64,000 bases of DNA from Hydnum rufescens UP504 (taxonomy: Eukaryota > Basidiomycota > Agaricomycetes > Cantharellales > Hydnaceae): NCBI GenBank assembly GCA_014904985.1, contig MU129085.1, positions 31,157 to 95,156 on the forward strand, given 5' to 3'. The notes beneath the pieces were generated by a model. It saw nothing but the letters and a program-made list of their open reading frames with translations, was not told the DNA's origin and made no database searches. Made by a program: the position numbers and the translations under genes. Shown here in pieces: positions 21,601-32,400 of the stretch (position 1 is its first letter; every line of letters begins with the position of its first letter).

Positions 21601-22215
21601 ACATGGATTGCAATTGGGTCATGATCAGCCTGGCTGGTTAACAGGAGGTTTTGGCTTGTGTTGGCCGCACAGAGGCACATCAACATACATTCAATTTTTT
21701 AGGATGTTGATTGGTTCTATCTCCATTGGGGTTATGATGATAATCAGGTTTGTTTGTCTTAGCAGCTGGTGCAGATATAAAGGGGCCTGCTGCTATCGCA
21801 TATGAGTGTGTTGTGAAGGGAGAGCATCCATTTTTGTCAACAATACTGATTGCTCCAGTGGTTCATTGATGGGAAGATTCCTCTCTGATCCTTTTGATGT
21901 CATCTACAATGGCTTGTTTGATTCCTCCTTTTCCTGCTATTCCTCATGGTAATTGGGTGTCATCCATCTTCAAAAGTCTTCCTTTGATAGAGTACTTAAT
22001 GATGCCCTGTCGAACCATAGCCTGAGCATCTGGGCAGTTCTTCATTCCAATGTTATGTGCTCCAGTCTTGTCACAGAACCAACAGAGAGTTGCACCAGCA
22101 GACATGTTGGGACCTTGGGTATGATTAGATCCGAGTGGCTGGTTGTTTGGATAGGTAGCTGGCCTTGGGTGTCCAGCAACTCTAACCTTAGGTCCTGCAA
22201 CTATCCTTGGCTTTA
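21601..22215 (-). pseudogene. Ty3/gypsy gag fragment with zinc knuckle
   Basis: A minus-strand frame encodes a basic linker (KPRIVAGPKVRVAGHPRP) and then a CCHC-type knuckle, C-W-F-C-D-K-T-G-A-H...C (22029-22083). A helical tail follows (AMVRQGIIKYSIKGRLL). Gag knuckles bind element RNA during packaging. The spacing C-x2-C-x5-H-x6-C is slightly longer than the usual C-x2-C-x4-H-x4-C. The frame breaks near 21950. It directly follows the LTR-like block on the same strand and stops at about 21605. The pol remnant on the same strand starts at about 15310, so one element may have been split by a 6.3 kb insertion. Confidence 0.65.
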
Positions 22216-23296
22216 GTGATTTTGCTAGAGGGCTACCAGTGGCTTTGTCTCAACAACCTTGAAGATGACTTAGCTCCAGATGGCTTATAGATAGACTGTT
22301 CTTTAGAGGCAAGCAGAAAAGTTGACAGTGGTTGACAGTGATGATTTCCAGAGAGGAGATGATTTGTGTCGGATACAGGAAACTACCAGCTTTTATACCT
22401 TTCTGAAGGTGGCTGTGTTTAAGAAATATGACTCCCTCATGGGTGAGTCATAGGTGAGAACAAAAGAAAAATAACAAGATGATGTAATAATGCCGTCATA
22501 GCTGAGTCATGCATAAGGAGAACAAAAGGAATCATGAGGGTGATGTCATAGTGATGTCATTCATAAAGAGAACAAAAGGAATCATGAAGAGGGGGTGATG
22601 TCACCAATTTGCAAGCATGTGGAATGCTTGGAGCATTGGTCACTGACCATGTGGAGCATTCTGGAGGCAAAATGAAAGGATATCTCTGGTTTTGGAGATT
22701 TATTTGAGCATAGTCCAATGGTTAAGGTGTTTTTTGCTGGTTGATAATGGGGACAAGTGCATGGATGGGATTGATGCAGAAACAGCAGTTTGCATCCGTA
22801 ATAGACGTTCTTGGTATCATTAGATGCGGATTTTTGACAGCTTTTCAGGGCGCGGTGGTTCCGAGAAGAACAGTGTAAACTGACAGAGAAATTCGTTTTT
22901 TACTGATGGGTGTTGATTCTGATAGTAATATCATTTGTAGAGTTCAGTTTTGATCTGTTCTTCATGTGCTTAGTACCGTTGATGCCAACTTTTTATATCC
23001 TTCTAGGCGCATTGTTCCGAGGGGATTGAATGCGAACTGAGGGAGAAATTTGTTTTTTACTGGAAATCCGGATTTTGGTAGTAAAATTGGCCTGGAGAGT
23101 GCAGTTTGGTCCGTTCGACTTGTGTTTGGTACCGTTTGAAAGGTGTGAATTGTAGCTTTCTAAGCATTATATGGGTGTACCTCTCCGATCAAAACTGACA
23201 GGATTATAGAATGAATTGATTTCTGCACATAGCCGTAATTAATTTCGTAATTGGTCATGTGATTGTCCAAAGGCTGGAAGTGTTGATTTCGCATTT
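22160..23296 (-). mobile_element. LTR-like retroelement 5' region, minus-strand copy
   Basis: Inverted copy of 15928-17138, about 80-85 percent similar by eye, with many CpG to TpG/CpA differences. The TATA box (TATAAAAG in reverse complement) lies near 22394 and TGAGTCA-type sites at about 22444 and 22505. It leads directly into the gag fragment. A tRNA-like A-box (AATGGTTAAGGTG, near 22708) lies within it. Confidence 0.6.
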
Positions 23297-23309
23297 TCTG
23301 ATACTGGAT

Positions 23310-23584
23310 GTTTTATCATGCACACCATGCAGACTGACCCACTTGGGGACACCATTGCCATCTTCACACTCAAACCCAAGCTGGCATCTCATCAGGCATG
23401 TCCCCACAGGCTTGCAGCAGCTCCGAGGCATGAGCCTTGGAGGCGAGGATGGCCAGTATGTTGCCACAGTGGGCTTGCAGGTGGAGGCATCGCAGTGTTC
23501 AGGTGCATGGGATGGGTGCAGATCTCAAACTCCTGGCATGCTATGATGGAGTGGGCTTGGAGAAAGTCTCTAGCTTTGCATGGA
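23310..23584 (+). pseudogene. Lactonase 3' fragment, CpG-depleted copy
   Basis: The stretch matches the last 270 bases of the lactonase at 44065-44316 (TDPLGDTIAIF, then LQQLRG.SLGGEDGQYVA and a final FAWT-stop). Differences are dominated by CG to TG or CA changes, plus frameshifts near 23400 and 23480. Only the last blades of the propeller are present, so it is a dead fragment. Confidence 0.75.
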
Positions 23585-24285
23585 CTTAGGCCAGACATTA
23601 TGATAGTAAGAACCCTCAAACACGAATTTTTGCAATTTGACTGAATGAATTCTTTATGTGTCAGCTGTGTGGCAGTCTTCTCGCCAAAAGGCACATATAC
23701 AATCTTCAGTGAGTCAGGTGAGCAGGCATTCCCATATTAATACATCTTACATCCCTCGCTCAGGGCTTCTCTACCAGAGTATGCACCATGATCCTATAGG
23801 TGGATTTCTCCCAAATTACAATTGATTTGTGACCCCCTAGTCGAGTATGCCATGGAGGCAATTTCACATGGGGAAGCCATAATGGGTGTCCTGGAAAAGG
23901 ACAGCATCATTCTGGCCAGTAGAAATTACCAGGAAATTGTCAGATGTTTCCATTGCCAAAGAAGGTGGATATGGCTGTAGCGGCAAGAACATCTCTTCTT
24001 CTAAATTAAGTGGCCAACCACTTTTCCTGGTTTATCCAGACCCACTGAAACCCATTCTCTGTCCAGTAACATTGTGGCTGGCATGGCAGGTCTCACTGCA
24101 GATGCCAACTCTCTCATCAATTACACACAATAAGCTGCCTCAAACCATCTTTTCTCTTCAATGGAAGATATCCAGTAGTAAACAGCTTGCCAACAGTTGT
24201 GCAATTGAAGCAGGGCTACACTCAATATGGGTCAGTCATTCATGCCCACTTCTGTACCAATTCCACCTTCTCACTTTTGCTTTGC
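23585..24285 (+). pseudogene. Proteasome alpha-4 (PSMA4/Pre9-like) 5' fragment, copy A
   Basis: Recognisable pieces in order are AGACATTATGATAG (RRYDS with a GTAAG intron donor), a reduced FSPEG region near 23680, VEYAMEAISH (about 23842), GVLEKD, YGCSGKN, and ITHNKL near 24115. The last matches the region that reads NSLINYAQQAAHRHLF in copy C. Normal alpha-4 is about 250 residues and forms part of the 20S proteasome alpha ring. The start codon region is lost: TTAG is followed at once by GCCAGACATT, with no ATG. Frameshifts are frequent. It ends at 24285, where GGAAGG-rich sequence begins. Confidence 0.75.
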
Positions 24286-24990
24286 TAGGAGGATCCGGAA
24301 GGTTATGGAAGACGGCGGAAGGCTCTGGAAGGTTGGAGGCTGTGTGCAGGAAATAGTATTTATAGCCCTTCGCAGTTGGGGGATCACCAGTTTTGATCTC
24401 TCAGGATTCCCACTGCGATAGGTGCGAGACTTGTGTGTCCCTTGTTGTGTGGTGTATACTCAGGATTCCCACTGCAATAGCATGTGGTTAATTAATCTCT
24501 TCCCTCTTTCTGTTTGTGGCTTTGACGGCAGTGTCGCCCTGACAATGAAGACACCAACAAAACCCCACACATGAACGCAACCCCAAACCAAACCTGCCAA
24601 ATGGAGACCCCACAACCTCAAACCTGCCAAATGAAGACCCACCAAGCTAAACCCACAAGCCCAAACCCACCAAATGAAGACCTGCCAAGCCAACCCCCCC
24701 CCCCCCACACACAAAGGTAAGCATTTTTTTTCTCTAGCTACAATTGCACAAGAAGAGCAGCCTCTGGCTGTTCTTCTTGGGTGCATGGGTGAGCCTACAG
24801 ATGTATATAATAATATAATAATAATAAATGAATAAATAAATAATAATGCATATTAATATGGCAGGGGCCCCTTGATTGTATTGCTGGGGCCCCCAGGGGC
24901 CCCCTCATGTAAACATCTAGTTAGATGCAATTAATGCAATGCCCATCATATCTAATATGATGTGGAAAAGTGACTGACCAGGCTGGATAT
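24286..24990. mobile_element. Insertion with a fold-back arm remnant
   Basis: This stretch separates two proteasome fragments. It holds GGAAGG-type short repeats (24287-24345), a single cassette-like arm (24500-24783) with an A-type hairpin (GCACAAGAAGAGCAGC..GCTGTTCTTCTTGG, 24746-24783) and a CCAAAYGAAGACC-like minisatellite exon, a (TAA)n tract (24806-24850) and a GGGGCCCC fragment (24865-24905). Confidence 0.6.
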
Positions 24991-24999
24991 GGCAGTAGC

Positions 25000-25290
25000 A
25001 GAGTAGACCAAGTGCTTTTTCCTCATTTATCCAGGTCCACTGAAACTCCTGTTCTCTGTCCAGTGATGTTGTGGCCTGTGTGGCAGGTCTTACTGAAAAT
25101 GCCAACTTTCTCATCAATTATCACAATAAGCTGCTCAAAGGCATCTTTTCTCTTTCAATGAAGATATCCCCATAGAACAGCTGCCCAAATGGTTGTGTGA
25201 TTTGAAGCAGGGCCACACTCAATATGGGGTCAGTCATTCACACCTGCTTCCATACCAATTCTGCCTTCTCACTTTGCTTTGCACATCCTG
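25000..25290 (+). pseudogene. Proteasome alpha-4 central fragment
   Basis: The sequence corresponds to the central alpha-4 region: a leftover of the loop after the first beta sheet, then the stretch equivalent to AGLTADANSLI, RHLFSFNEDIPIEQLP and the GYTQYG region. It overlaps in content with copy A (24045-24285), so it comes from another copy. In-frame stops are present. Confidence 0.65.
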
Positions 25291-25790
25291 TAATATAGTG
25301 TATTACATAAGGGAGTTTGGACTCAAAAGTCATGTATATACAGCAGATGCCAAGATTGAATAGAAAACCTTTGCCTGGATCTTCATCACCTAGTGAGAAA
25401 CTGTGAATCTCTGTCTTTGTCTCAGTCTCTACTGCTTCTATCTGGATATCTGATTGGCCTCTCTGGTAGCCATCAATACTAGGCCTTTCCTAGCCTGGGA
25501 GTTACACTTCTGGACCTTGGCAGGAAAGCAGTAAGCAGGATCACCCCTTCCTCTTACTGACCCCACCTCCTCTCCTTAGGTAGTGACTGTGCCACTTGGC
25601 CAGTCACTACTCCTTGATGCCTTCCATCATGACCTCCTCTCTCCCACAACCTTTTCTCCTGTGTCCAGGGCAAAGCCAGTGCTAAGGGTGGTGTGATTAC
25701 CCTTTCACCTTCTTCTCCCCTTACTCCCTCCCATCCTGCTCCCAACCTGTTGACCTCACTTTGTCCAAGTATGACAACAAGTGCCCTCCT
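25291..25790. other. Unassigned insertion
   Basis: CT-rich sequence without a recognisable gene. A 109-residue minus-strand frame (25554-25883) is open but has no recognised motif and overlaps the next proteasome fragment. Confidence 0.4.
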
Positions 25791-26250
25791 GAATCCAGGA
25801 GGCACTTCATTACACATCCCTTCATCCACCACTAGGTCTTTGTCCATTTGGCTTACCACTCTTATACACAGGCTACAATCCACACTGCCAATTCCAGCTG
25901 CACCCCTCTGATCTATCAGGGAATTACAGAGGGTGGACAGTGATGTGCATTGGCATGAACAATGACATGGTACAATGTCTTAAGCAGGAATGCAAGGATG
26001 GCTTGTCCAGGAAGAAGCTATCACTCTCATGATTAATATTATGAGCAAGATGGATTCCACCACACTCAGCAGCAGGAAATGTATGCACTTCATTACCCAT
26101 GATATGATATCCTTTGCTAACATTTGCATTGTGTTCTTGCTGTTCAGTGGAATTCTTGATTCTCATGCTTGGTCCAATGACAAAACAGCCACTTGTAAAG
26201 ATATACAAGCCAGCAGAGACTGATGCATTGTTGGCTAAGCATGGGATTGA
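25791..26250 (+). pseudogene. Proteasome alpha-4 3' fragment
   Basis: Contains the region equivalent to RPFGVSLLYAGYDPHYQFQL, then SGNY, EEAITLMINIMSKMDSTTLSS and, after a short gap, LGPMTKQPLVKIYKPAETDALLAKHG ending at a stop. These are the last helices and C-terminal tail of the subunit. The conserved ELEFA-type strand is altered to RKCMHF, and several stops and frameshifts occur. Confidence 0.75.
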
Positions 26251-26432
26251 GAAGATGGCAGGCTGAAACAGTGTATAATATTTCATTTTATCTTTCCTTT
26301 TGTGAAATAAAAGAAGCTTGCTTTTATGAGGTATTACAACTCTGACATTTGTCCTAGTATATGGCTACAGTGAGTATGTTCACAGCTGATGAAACAAACA
26401 AGAGATGAGTAAAAGAGTAATTGGTGGTTGCT

Positions 26433-28166
26433 TCAAAAAAGGGGAACATTATGAACTGAAGGTGAATGGTATTTAAATGTTACAACTCCCTGAAACCACA
26501 GATAGCTTCTCCTTCTCCAGTACTTCATGACACTGTGCCCACTCCCTGCCACACTTGAGGGCTGAAAATCAATCTGGGTGGTATTTGGGTTTCCTATGGC
26601 ATAGCAGTGAGGGTGCCCAAGGGATGCATGGTATGCAGCAGGGACCCAAAGAATAAGCTCATCACTTGGTCCCAAAATCCACCCATCCTCAACTTGAAAT
26701 GGGGATGGGGGCAATGGAAATAGGTGAGTGGGATATGAGGGGCTATGTTCGGGTTGTGCAGGAAGCAACCATGAAATTTTGGCATTGAATGGTATGAAGG
26801 ATGAAGCAATGCAGTTGCCATCATGAAAGAAAGTAATGGACCAGATGCCATTACCATGTCCTGGACTTGGCTGGCCAATAGATGCCCCTGTCTCCACATT
26901 CCACAGTTGGATGGTCTTGTCTGAGGAGCTAGAAGCAATCTGTTTCCCATCAGGTGAGAAAGCAATGGACCAGACAGGAGCATGCCCCCCCATTGACTGC
27001 CAAATGCTTGCACCTGTCTCCACATTCCAGAGTTGTATGGTGCTGTCCCAGGAGCCAGAAGCAATTTTCTTGCCATCAGGTGAGAAAGAAATGGACCCAA
27101 CTCCATTGTCATGCCCCTTCATTGGCTGGCCAATGCTCACACCTATCTCTGCATTCCAGAGTTGTATGGTCTTATCCTGTGAGCCAGAAGCAATCTTCTT
27201 GCCATCAGGTGAGAAAGCAATGGAATAGATGGTATTATCATGCCCCTCATTAGCCTACCAATGCTGGCACCTGGCTCCACATTCCAGAGTTGTATGATCC
27301 CATCCTGGGAGCCAGAAGCAATCTGCTCGCCATCAGGTGAGAAACCAATGGACCGGATGTGCCCACCATGCCCCTTCATTGGCCAGCCAATACTTGCACC
27401 AGTCTCCACATTCCAAAGTTGTATGGCTCTGGCTGAGGAGCTGGAAACAATTTTCTTGCCATCAGGTGAGAAAGCAATGGATGAGATGGCACCATCCCCA
27501 TCCTGTCCCTTCATTGGCTGACCAATGCTGGCACCTGTCTCCATATTCCAGAGTTGTATGGTTCCATCCTTGGCACCAGAAGCCACCCACTTTCCATCAG
27601 GTGAGAAAGCAACAGACTCAATGTTGTCATGATGCCCTCTGATTGGTTCACCAATGCCCACATTCATTCCCACATTCCAAAGTTGTACAGTTGCATCATA
27701 GGAGCCAGAGGCAATCTTCTGGCCATCAGGTGAGAAAGCAATGGATGTGATGAAGTTCTTGTGCCCCATCATTGGCTGACCAATGCTGGCACCTGTCTCC
27801 ACATTCCAGAGTTGTATGGTCCAGTCTGAGGAGGCAGAAGCAATCTGCTTCCCATCAGGAGATAATGCAGTGGCTGTGCTGTACCTGGCATGCATTCCCA
27901 TTGGCTGCCTGATGTTTTCACCTGTCTCCACACTCCAGAGTTGTAGGATTCTGTCTTCAGAGCCAGAAGCAATGTGCTTGCCATCAGATGAGAAAGCAAG
28001 TGACAAGATGTCACTATCATGCCCCTTCATTGGCTGACCAATTCTGGCACCTATTCCCACATTCCAGAGTTGTATGGTCTTGTCATCAGAGCCAGAAGCA
28101 ATCTGCTTCCCATCAGGTGAGAAAGCAAAATCTGGCACCAGAACCACACACTTGCCATCAGGTGAG
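26433..28166 (-). pseudogene. 5'-truncated WD40 copy of the NWD gene
   Basis: The minus strand encodes ten recognisable WD40 repeats plus the degenerate C-terminal blade and the tail motif GWILG..ELI.WVP. It is a near copy of the last part of the NWD gene at 29433-34721. The NACHT half is absent: homology ends at about 28166, where proteasome alpha-4 sequence starts. A frameshift near 27235 splits the reading frame. The adjacent plus-strand proteasome 3' fragment has the same spacing as at 29190/29433, so the two are one tandemly duplicated unit of about 3 kb. Confidence 0.85.
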
Positions 28167-28169
28167 AAC

Positions 28170-29190
28170 GCAACGAGATAGGTGAGCAGGCATTCCCATA
28201 TTAATACATCTTACATCCTCGCTCAGGGCTTCTCTACCAGAGTATGCACCATGATCCTATAGGTGGATTTCTCCCAAATTACAATTGATTTGTGACCCCC
28301 TAGTCGAGTATGCCATGGAGGCAATTTCACATGGGGAGCCATAATGGGTGTCCTGGAAAGGACAGCATCATTCTGGCAGTAGAAAGTTACCAGGAAATTG
28401 TCAGATGTTTCCATTGCCAAAGAAGGTGGATATGGCTGTAGTGGTGAGAACATCTTTCTTCTAAATAAGTGGGCCAACCACTTTTTCCTGGTTTATCCAG
28501 ACCCACTGAAACCCCATTCTCTGTCCAGTAACATTGTGGCCGGCATGGCAGGTCTCACTGCAGATGCCAACTCTCTCATCAATTACACACAATAAGCTGC
28601 TCAAAGCCATCTTTTCTCTTTCAATGAAGATATCCTAGTAGAACGCTTGCCCAACAGTTGTGCAATTTGAAGCAGGGCTACACTCAATATGGGGTCAGTC
28701 ATTCATGCCCACTTCTGTACCAATTCCACCTTCTCACTTTGCTTTGCACATCCCTTCATCCACCACTAGGTCTTTGTCCATTTTGGCTTATCACTCTGAT
28801 GTGCAAGTTACAATCCACACTACCAATTCCAGCTGAGCCCCTTGGATCTATCAGGGAATTACAGTGGGTGGAAGTGACATGCATTGATGTGAATAATCTC
28901 AAGCAGGAATGCAAGGATAGCTTGTCCATGGAAGAAGCTATCACTCTCATGATAAATATTATGAGCAAGACCATGGATTCCACCACACTCAGCATCAGGA
29001 AATGTATGCACTTCATTACCCATGATATGATATCCTTTGTCTAACATTTGCATTGTGTTCTTGCTGTTCAGTGGAATTCTTGATTCTCACACTTGGTCCA
29101 ATGACAAAACAACTGCTTGCAAAGATATACAAGTGAGCAGAGATTGATGCATTGTTGGCTATGCATGGGATTGAGAACATGGCAAGCTGA
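28170..29190 (+). pseudogene. Proteasome alpha-4 fragment, copy B
   Basis: Starts inside the gene at a GTGAGCAGGCATTCCC segment shared with 23725. It continues through VEYAMEAISH (28312), GVLER, the AKEGGYGCSGENIFLLNKW block, GMAGLTADANSLINY (28545), KQGYTQYG, and finally the LTLGPMTKQLLAKIY tail to about 29190. It is more continuous than copy A but has many frameshifts. The promoter, start and first exon are missing, since the WD40 copy abuts it on the left. Confidence 0.8.
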
Positions 29191-29432
29191 AACAGTGTAC
29201 AATATTTTATTTTATCTTTCCTTTTGTGAAATGAAAGAAGCTTGCTTTTATGAGGTATTACAGCTCTGACATTTGTCCTAGTATCTGGCTATAGTGAATA
29301 TGTTCACAGCTGATGAAACAAACAAGAGATGAGTAAAACAGTATTTGGTGGTTGTTTCAAAAAAGGGGGAAATTATCAACTGAATGTGAATGGTATTTAA
29401 ATGTTGCAACTTCCTGAAACCACAAATATCTT

Positions 29433-32400
29433 CTACTTCTCCACTTCTTGACACTCTGCCCACTCCCTGCCACACTTGAGGGGCCGAAAATCAATCTGGG
29501 TGGTATTTGGGTTTCCTATGGCATGGCGGTGAGGGTGCTCAAGGGATGCATGGTAGGCAGGAGGGACCCAAATAATAAGCTCATGACCAAGTCCCAAAAT
29601 CCACCCATCCCCAAGTTGAAATGGGGATGGGGGCAATGGAAATAGGTGAGTGGGGTATGAGGGGTTGTGTTTGGGTTGTGCAGGCAGCAACCATGAAATT
29701 GTGGCTCTGGGATTTTGAAAGGATGAAGCAATGCAGTTGCCATCATGAAAGAAAGTAATGGACCAGATGCCATTACCATGCCCTGGACTTGGTGGGCCAA
29801 TCGATGCCCCTGTCTCCACATTCCACAGTTGGATGGTCTTGTCTGAGGAGCTGGAAGCAATCTGTTTCCCATCAGGTGAGAAAGCAATGGACCAGACAGG
29901 AGCATGCCCCTTCATTGGCTGCCCAATGCTTTCACCTGTCTCCACATTCCAGAGTTGTATGGTCCTGTCCCAGGAGCCAGAAGCAATTTTCTTGCCATCA
30001 GGTGAGAAAGCAATAGACTTGACTCCACCAGCATGCCCCTTCATTGGCTGGCCAATGCTCACACCTGTCTCTGCATTCCAGAGTTGTATGGTCTTATCCC
30101 CTGAGCCAGAAGCAATTTTCTTGCCATCAGGTGAGAAAGCAATGGCATGGGTGGCATTATTATGCCCCTTCATTAGCCTATCAATGCTGGCACCTGGCTC
30201 CACATTCCAGAGTTGTATGAGCCCATCCTGGGAGCCAGAAGCAATCTGCTTGCCATCAGGTGAGAAACCAATGGACCAGATGTGCCCATCATACCCCTTC
30301 ATTGGCCAGCCAATACTTGCACCAGTCTCCACATTCCAAAGTTGTATGGTTCTGGCTGAGGAGCTGGAAGCAATTTTCTTGCCATCAGGTGAGAAAGCAA
30401 TGTTGTAGATGCCACCATCCTGCCCCTTCATTGGCTGGCCAGTACTGGCACCTGTCTCCACATTCCAGAGTTGTATGGTTCCATCCCTGGCACCAGAAGC
30501 CACACACTTGCCATCAGGTGAGAAAGCAACAGACTTAATGTTGTCATGATGCCTTCTGATTGGTTCACCAATGTCCACATCCATTCCCACATTCCAAAGT
30601 TGTACAGTTGCATCATGGCAGCCAGAGGCAATCTTCTGGCCATCAGGGGAGAAAGTGATGGATGTGATGAGGTTCTTGTGCCCCATCATTGGCTGACCAA
30701 TGCTGGCACCTGTCTCCACATTCCAGAGTTGTATGGTCCGGTCTGAGGAGCCAGAAGCAATCTGCTTCCCATCAGGAGATAATGCAGTGGCTGTGCTGTA
30801 CCTGGCATGCTGTCCCATTGGCTGCCTGATGTTTGCACCTGTCTCCACACTCCAGAGTTGTAGGATTTTGTCTTCAGAGCCAGAAGCAATGTACTTGCCA
30901 TCAGGTGAGAAAGCAAGTGAGAAGATGGCACCATCATGTCCCTTCATTGGCTGACCAATGCTGGCACCTGTTCCCACATTCCAGAGTTGTATGGTCTTGT
31001 CATGAGAGCCAGAAGCAATGTGCTTGCCATCAGGTGAGAAAGCAAGTGACAAGATGGCATCATCATGCCCCATCATTGGCTGACCAATGCTGGCACCTGT
31101 TTCTACATTCCAGAGTTTTATGGTCTTGTCATGAGAGCCAGAAGCAATCTGCTTCCCATCAGGTGAGAAAGCAATGGATGAGATGGCTTCCTTGTGCCCC
31201 TTCATTGGCTGACCAATGCTCACACCTGTCTCTACATTCCACAGTTGGATGGTCCTGTCCCAAGAGCCAGAAGCAATCTGCTTCCCATCAGGTGAGAAGG
31301 CAATGCACTGGATGCGAGCATCATGCCCCTTCATTGGCTGGCCAATGCTCACACCTGTCTCTGCATTCCAGAGTCTGATGGTCATGTCTGCAGAGCCAGA
31401 AGCAATCTGATTCCCATCAGGTGAGAAAGCAACAGATTCAGACAGCACCATGATGTCCCTTCTAAGATCAGCACAATATTTGGCCAATCCTGAAGTTGTC
31501 CCTGAGTAAGTTTGGCAACTCTGGGAAATTGTCCCTTCCACCTCTGATATAGGAGGGATGATGTGGGAGCAAATGTCAGACCAGAGAGGTAGATGTGAGG
31601 TGCACTTGTTGAGATGGCAGTTGCAAACATGGAGATGAATTGCTTTGCATCATGGTGCAGCTCAACAAGGTCCACAGACATCTGGGAAATCCATGTTAAG
31701 AATCAGCTCACAGCCTCAGCATCTGATGGAATTGTAGTCATGCTTACATGAGAGGTGCTAAGCAAGGCTAAGGCACTTTGGGGGGAGCTCTGTGTGAGAC
31801 TCATCACTTCCAACCAGGGCAAGAAGTCCTTCTTAAAGAATGACACCATGTCTTTCTGAGCAACCTTGCCCATAGATGTTGCAGACACATGGAAAGCCCA
31901 GAATCGACAAGCATAAGACAGATGGTCGGAGATGTGTTTCTTGCAAAGACCAGTAATGTCAGGGATGTCAACATTGCGAAGGAATGACGTCGGAAGTTGA
32001 CAGATATTGAATGTCAAGATCTGGTCCATAATGCGGAAGCATCGCCAGGGCCATGTCCTGATTTGCTTCATCTTGGTCGATACAGAAATCTTTGTTATCC
32101 TCCGGGTTACACAAGAAATCCCGATAAGACGAGTGGAGGGCCACAATTGGCTCATGGTCACTGTGTGTACCGCTAAGGAGCGAGCCAAGATGCTTCACAA
32201 TTCGTCGCTGCATCTCCACGTCGTCCGGAGTGAGAATAGAGTCAGGCGGAACGAGGTGCACAAGGACAAGTAATGATAAAGGCTCCTGAGTGCATATGAT
32301 CCGGCCTAGGATTGACTTCACTTGGTTTACTGCTATCTCATCCGATGGATTGCACTGCTGTTTCATGACGGCACTATACAGCCCATACAACCCCTTATCA

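Noticed and set aside
22690..22760. tRNA gene within the LTR-like region (A-box-like AATGGTTAAGGTG)
   Set aside because: No matching B-box or cloverleaf could be found, and the same sequence is present in reverse in the copy at 16.5 kb.
26594..27112. Second minus-strand frame overlapping the WD40 copy
   Set aside because: A plus-one frame of the WD40 repeats with no independent motif.
29758..30408. 216-codon plus-strand frame over the WD40 array
   Set aside because: Antisense shadow of the repeated WD40 codons; it repeats with the same 129-base period.
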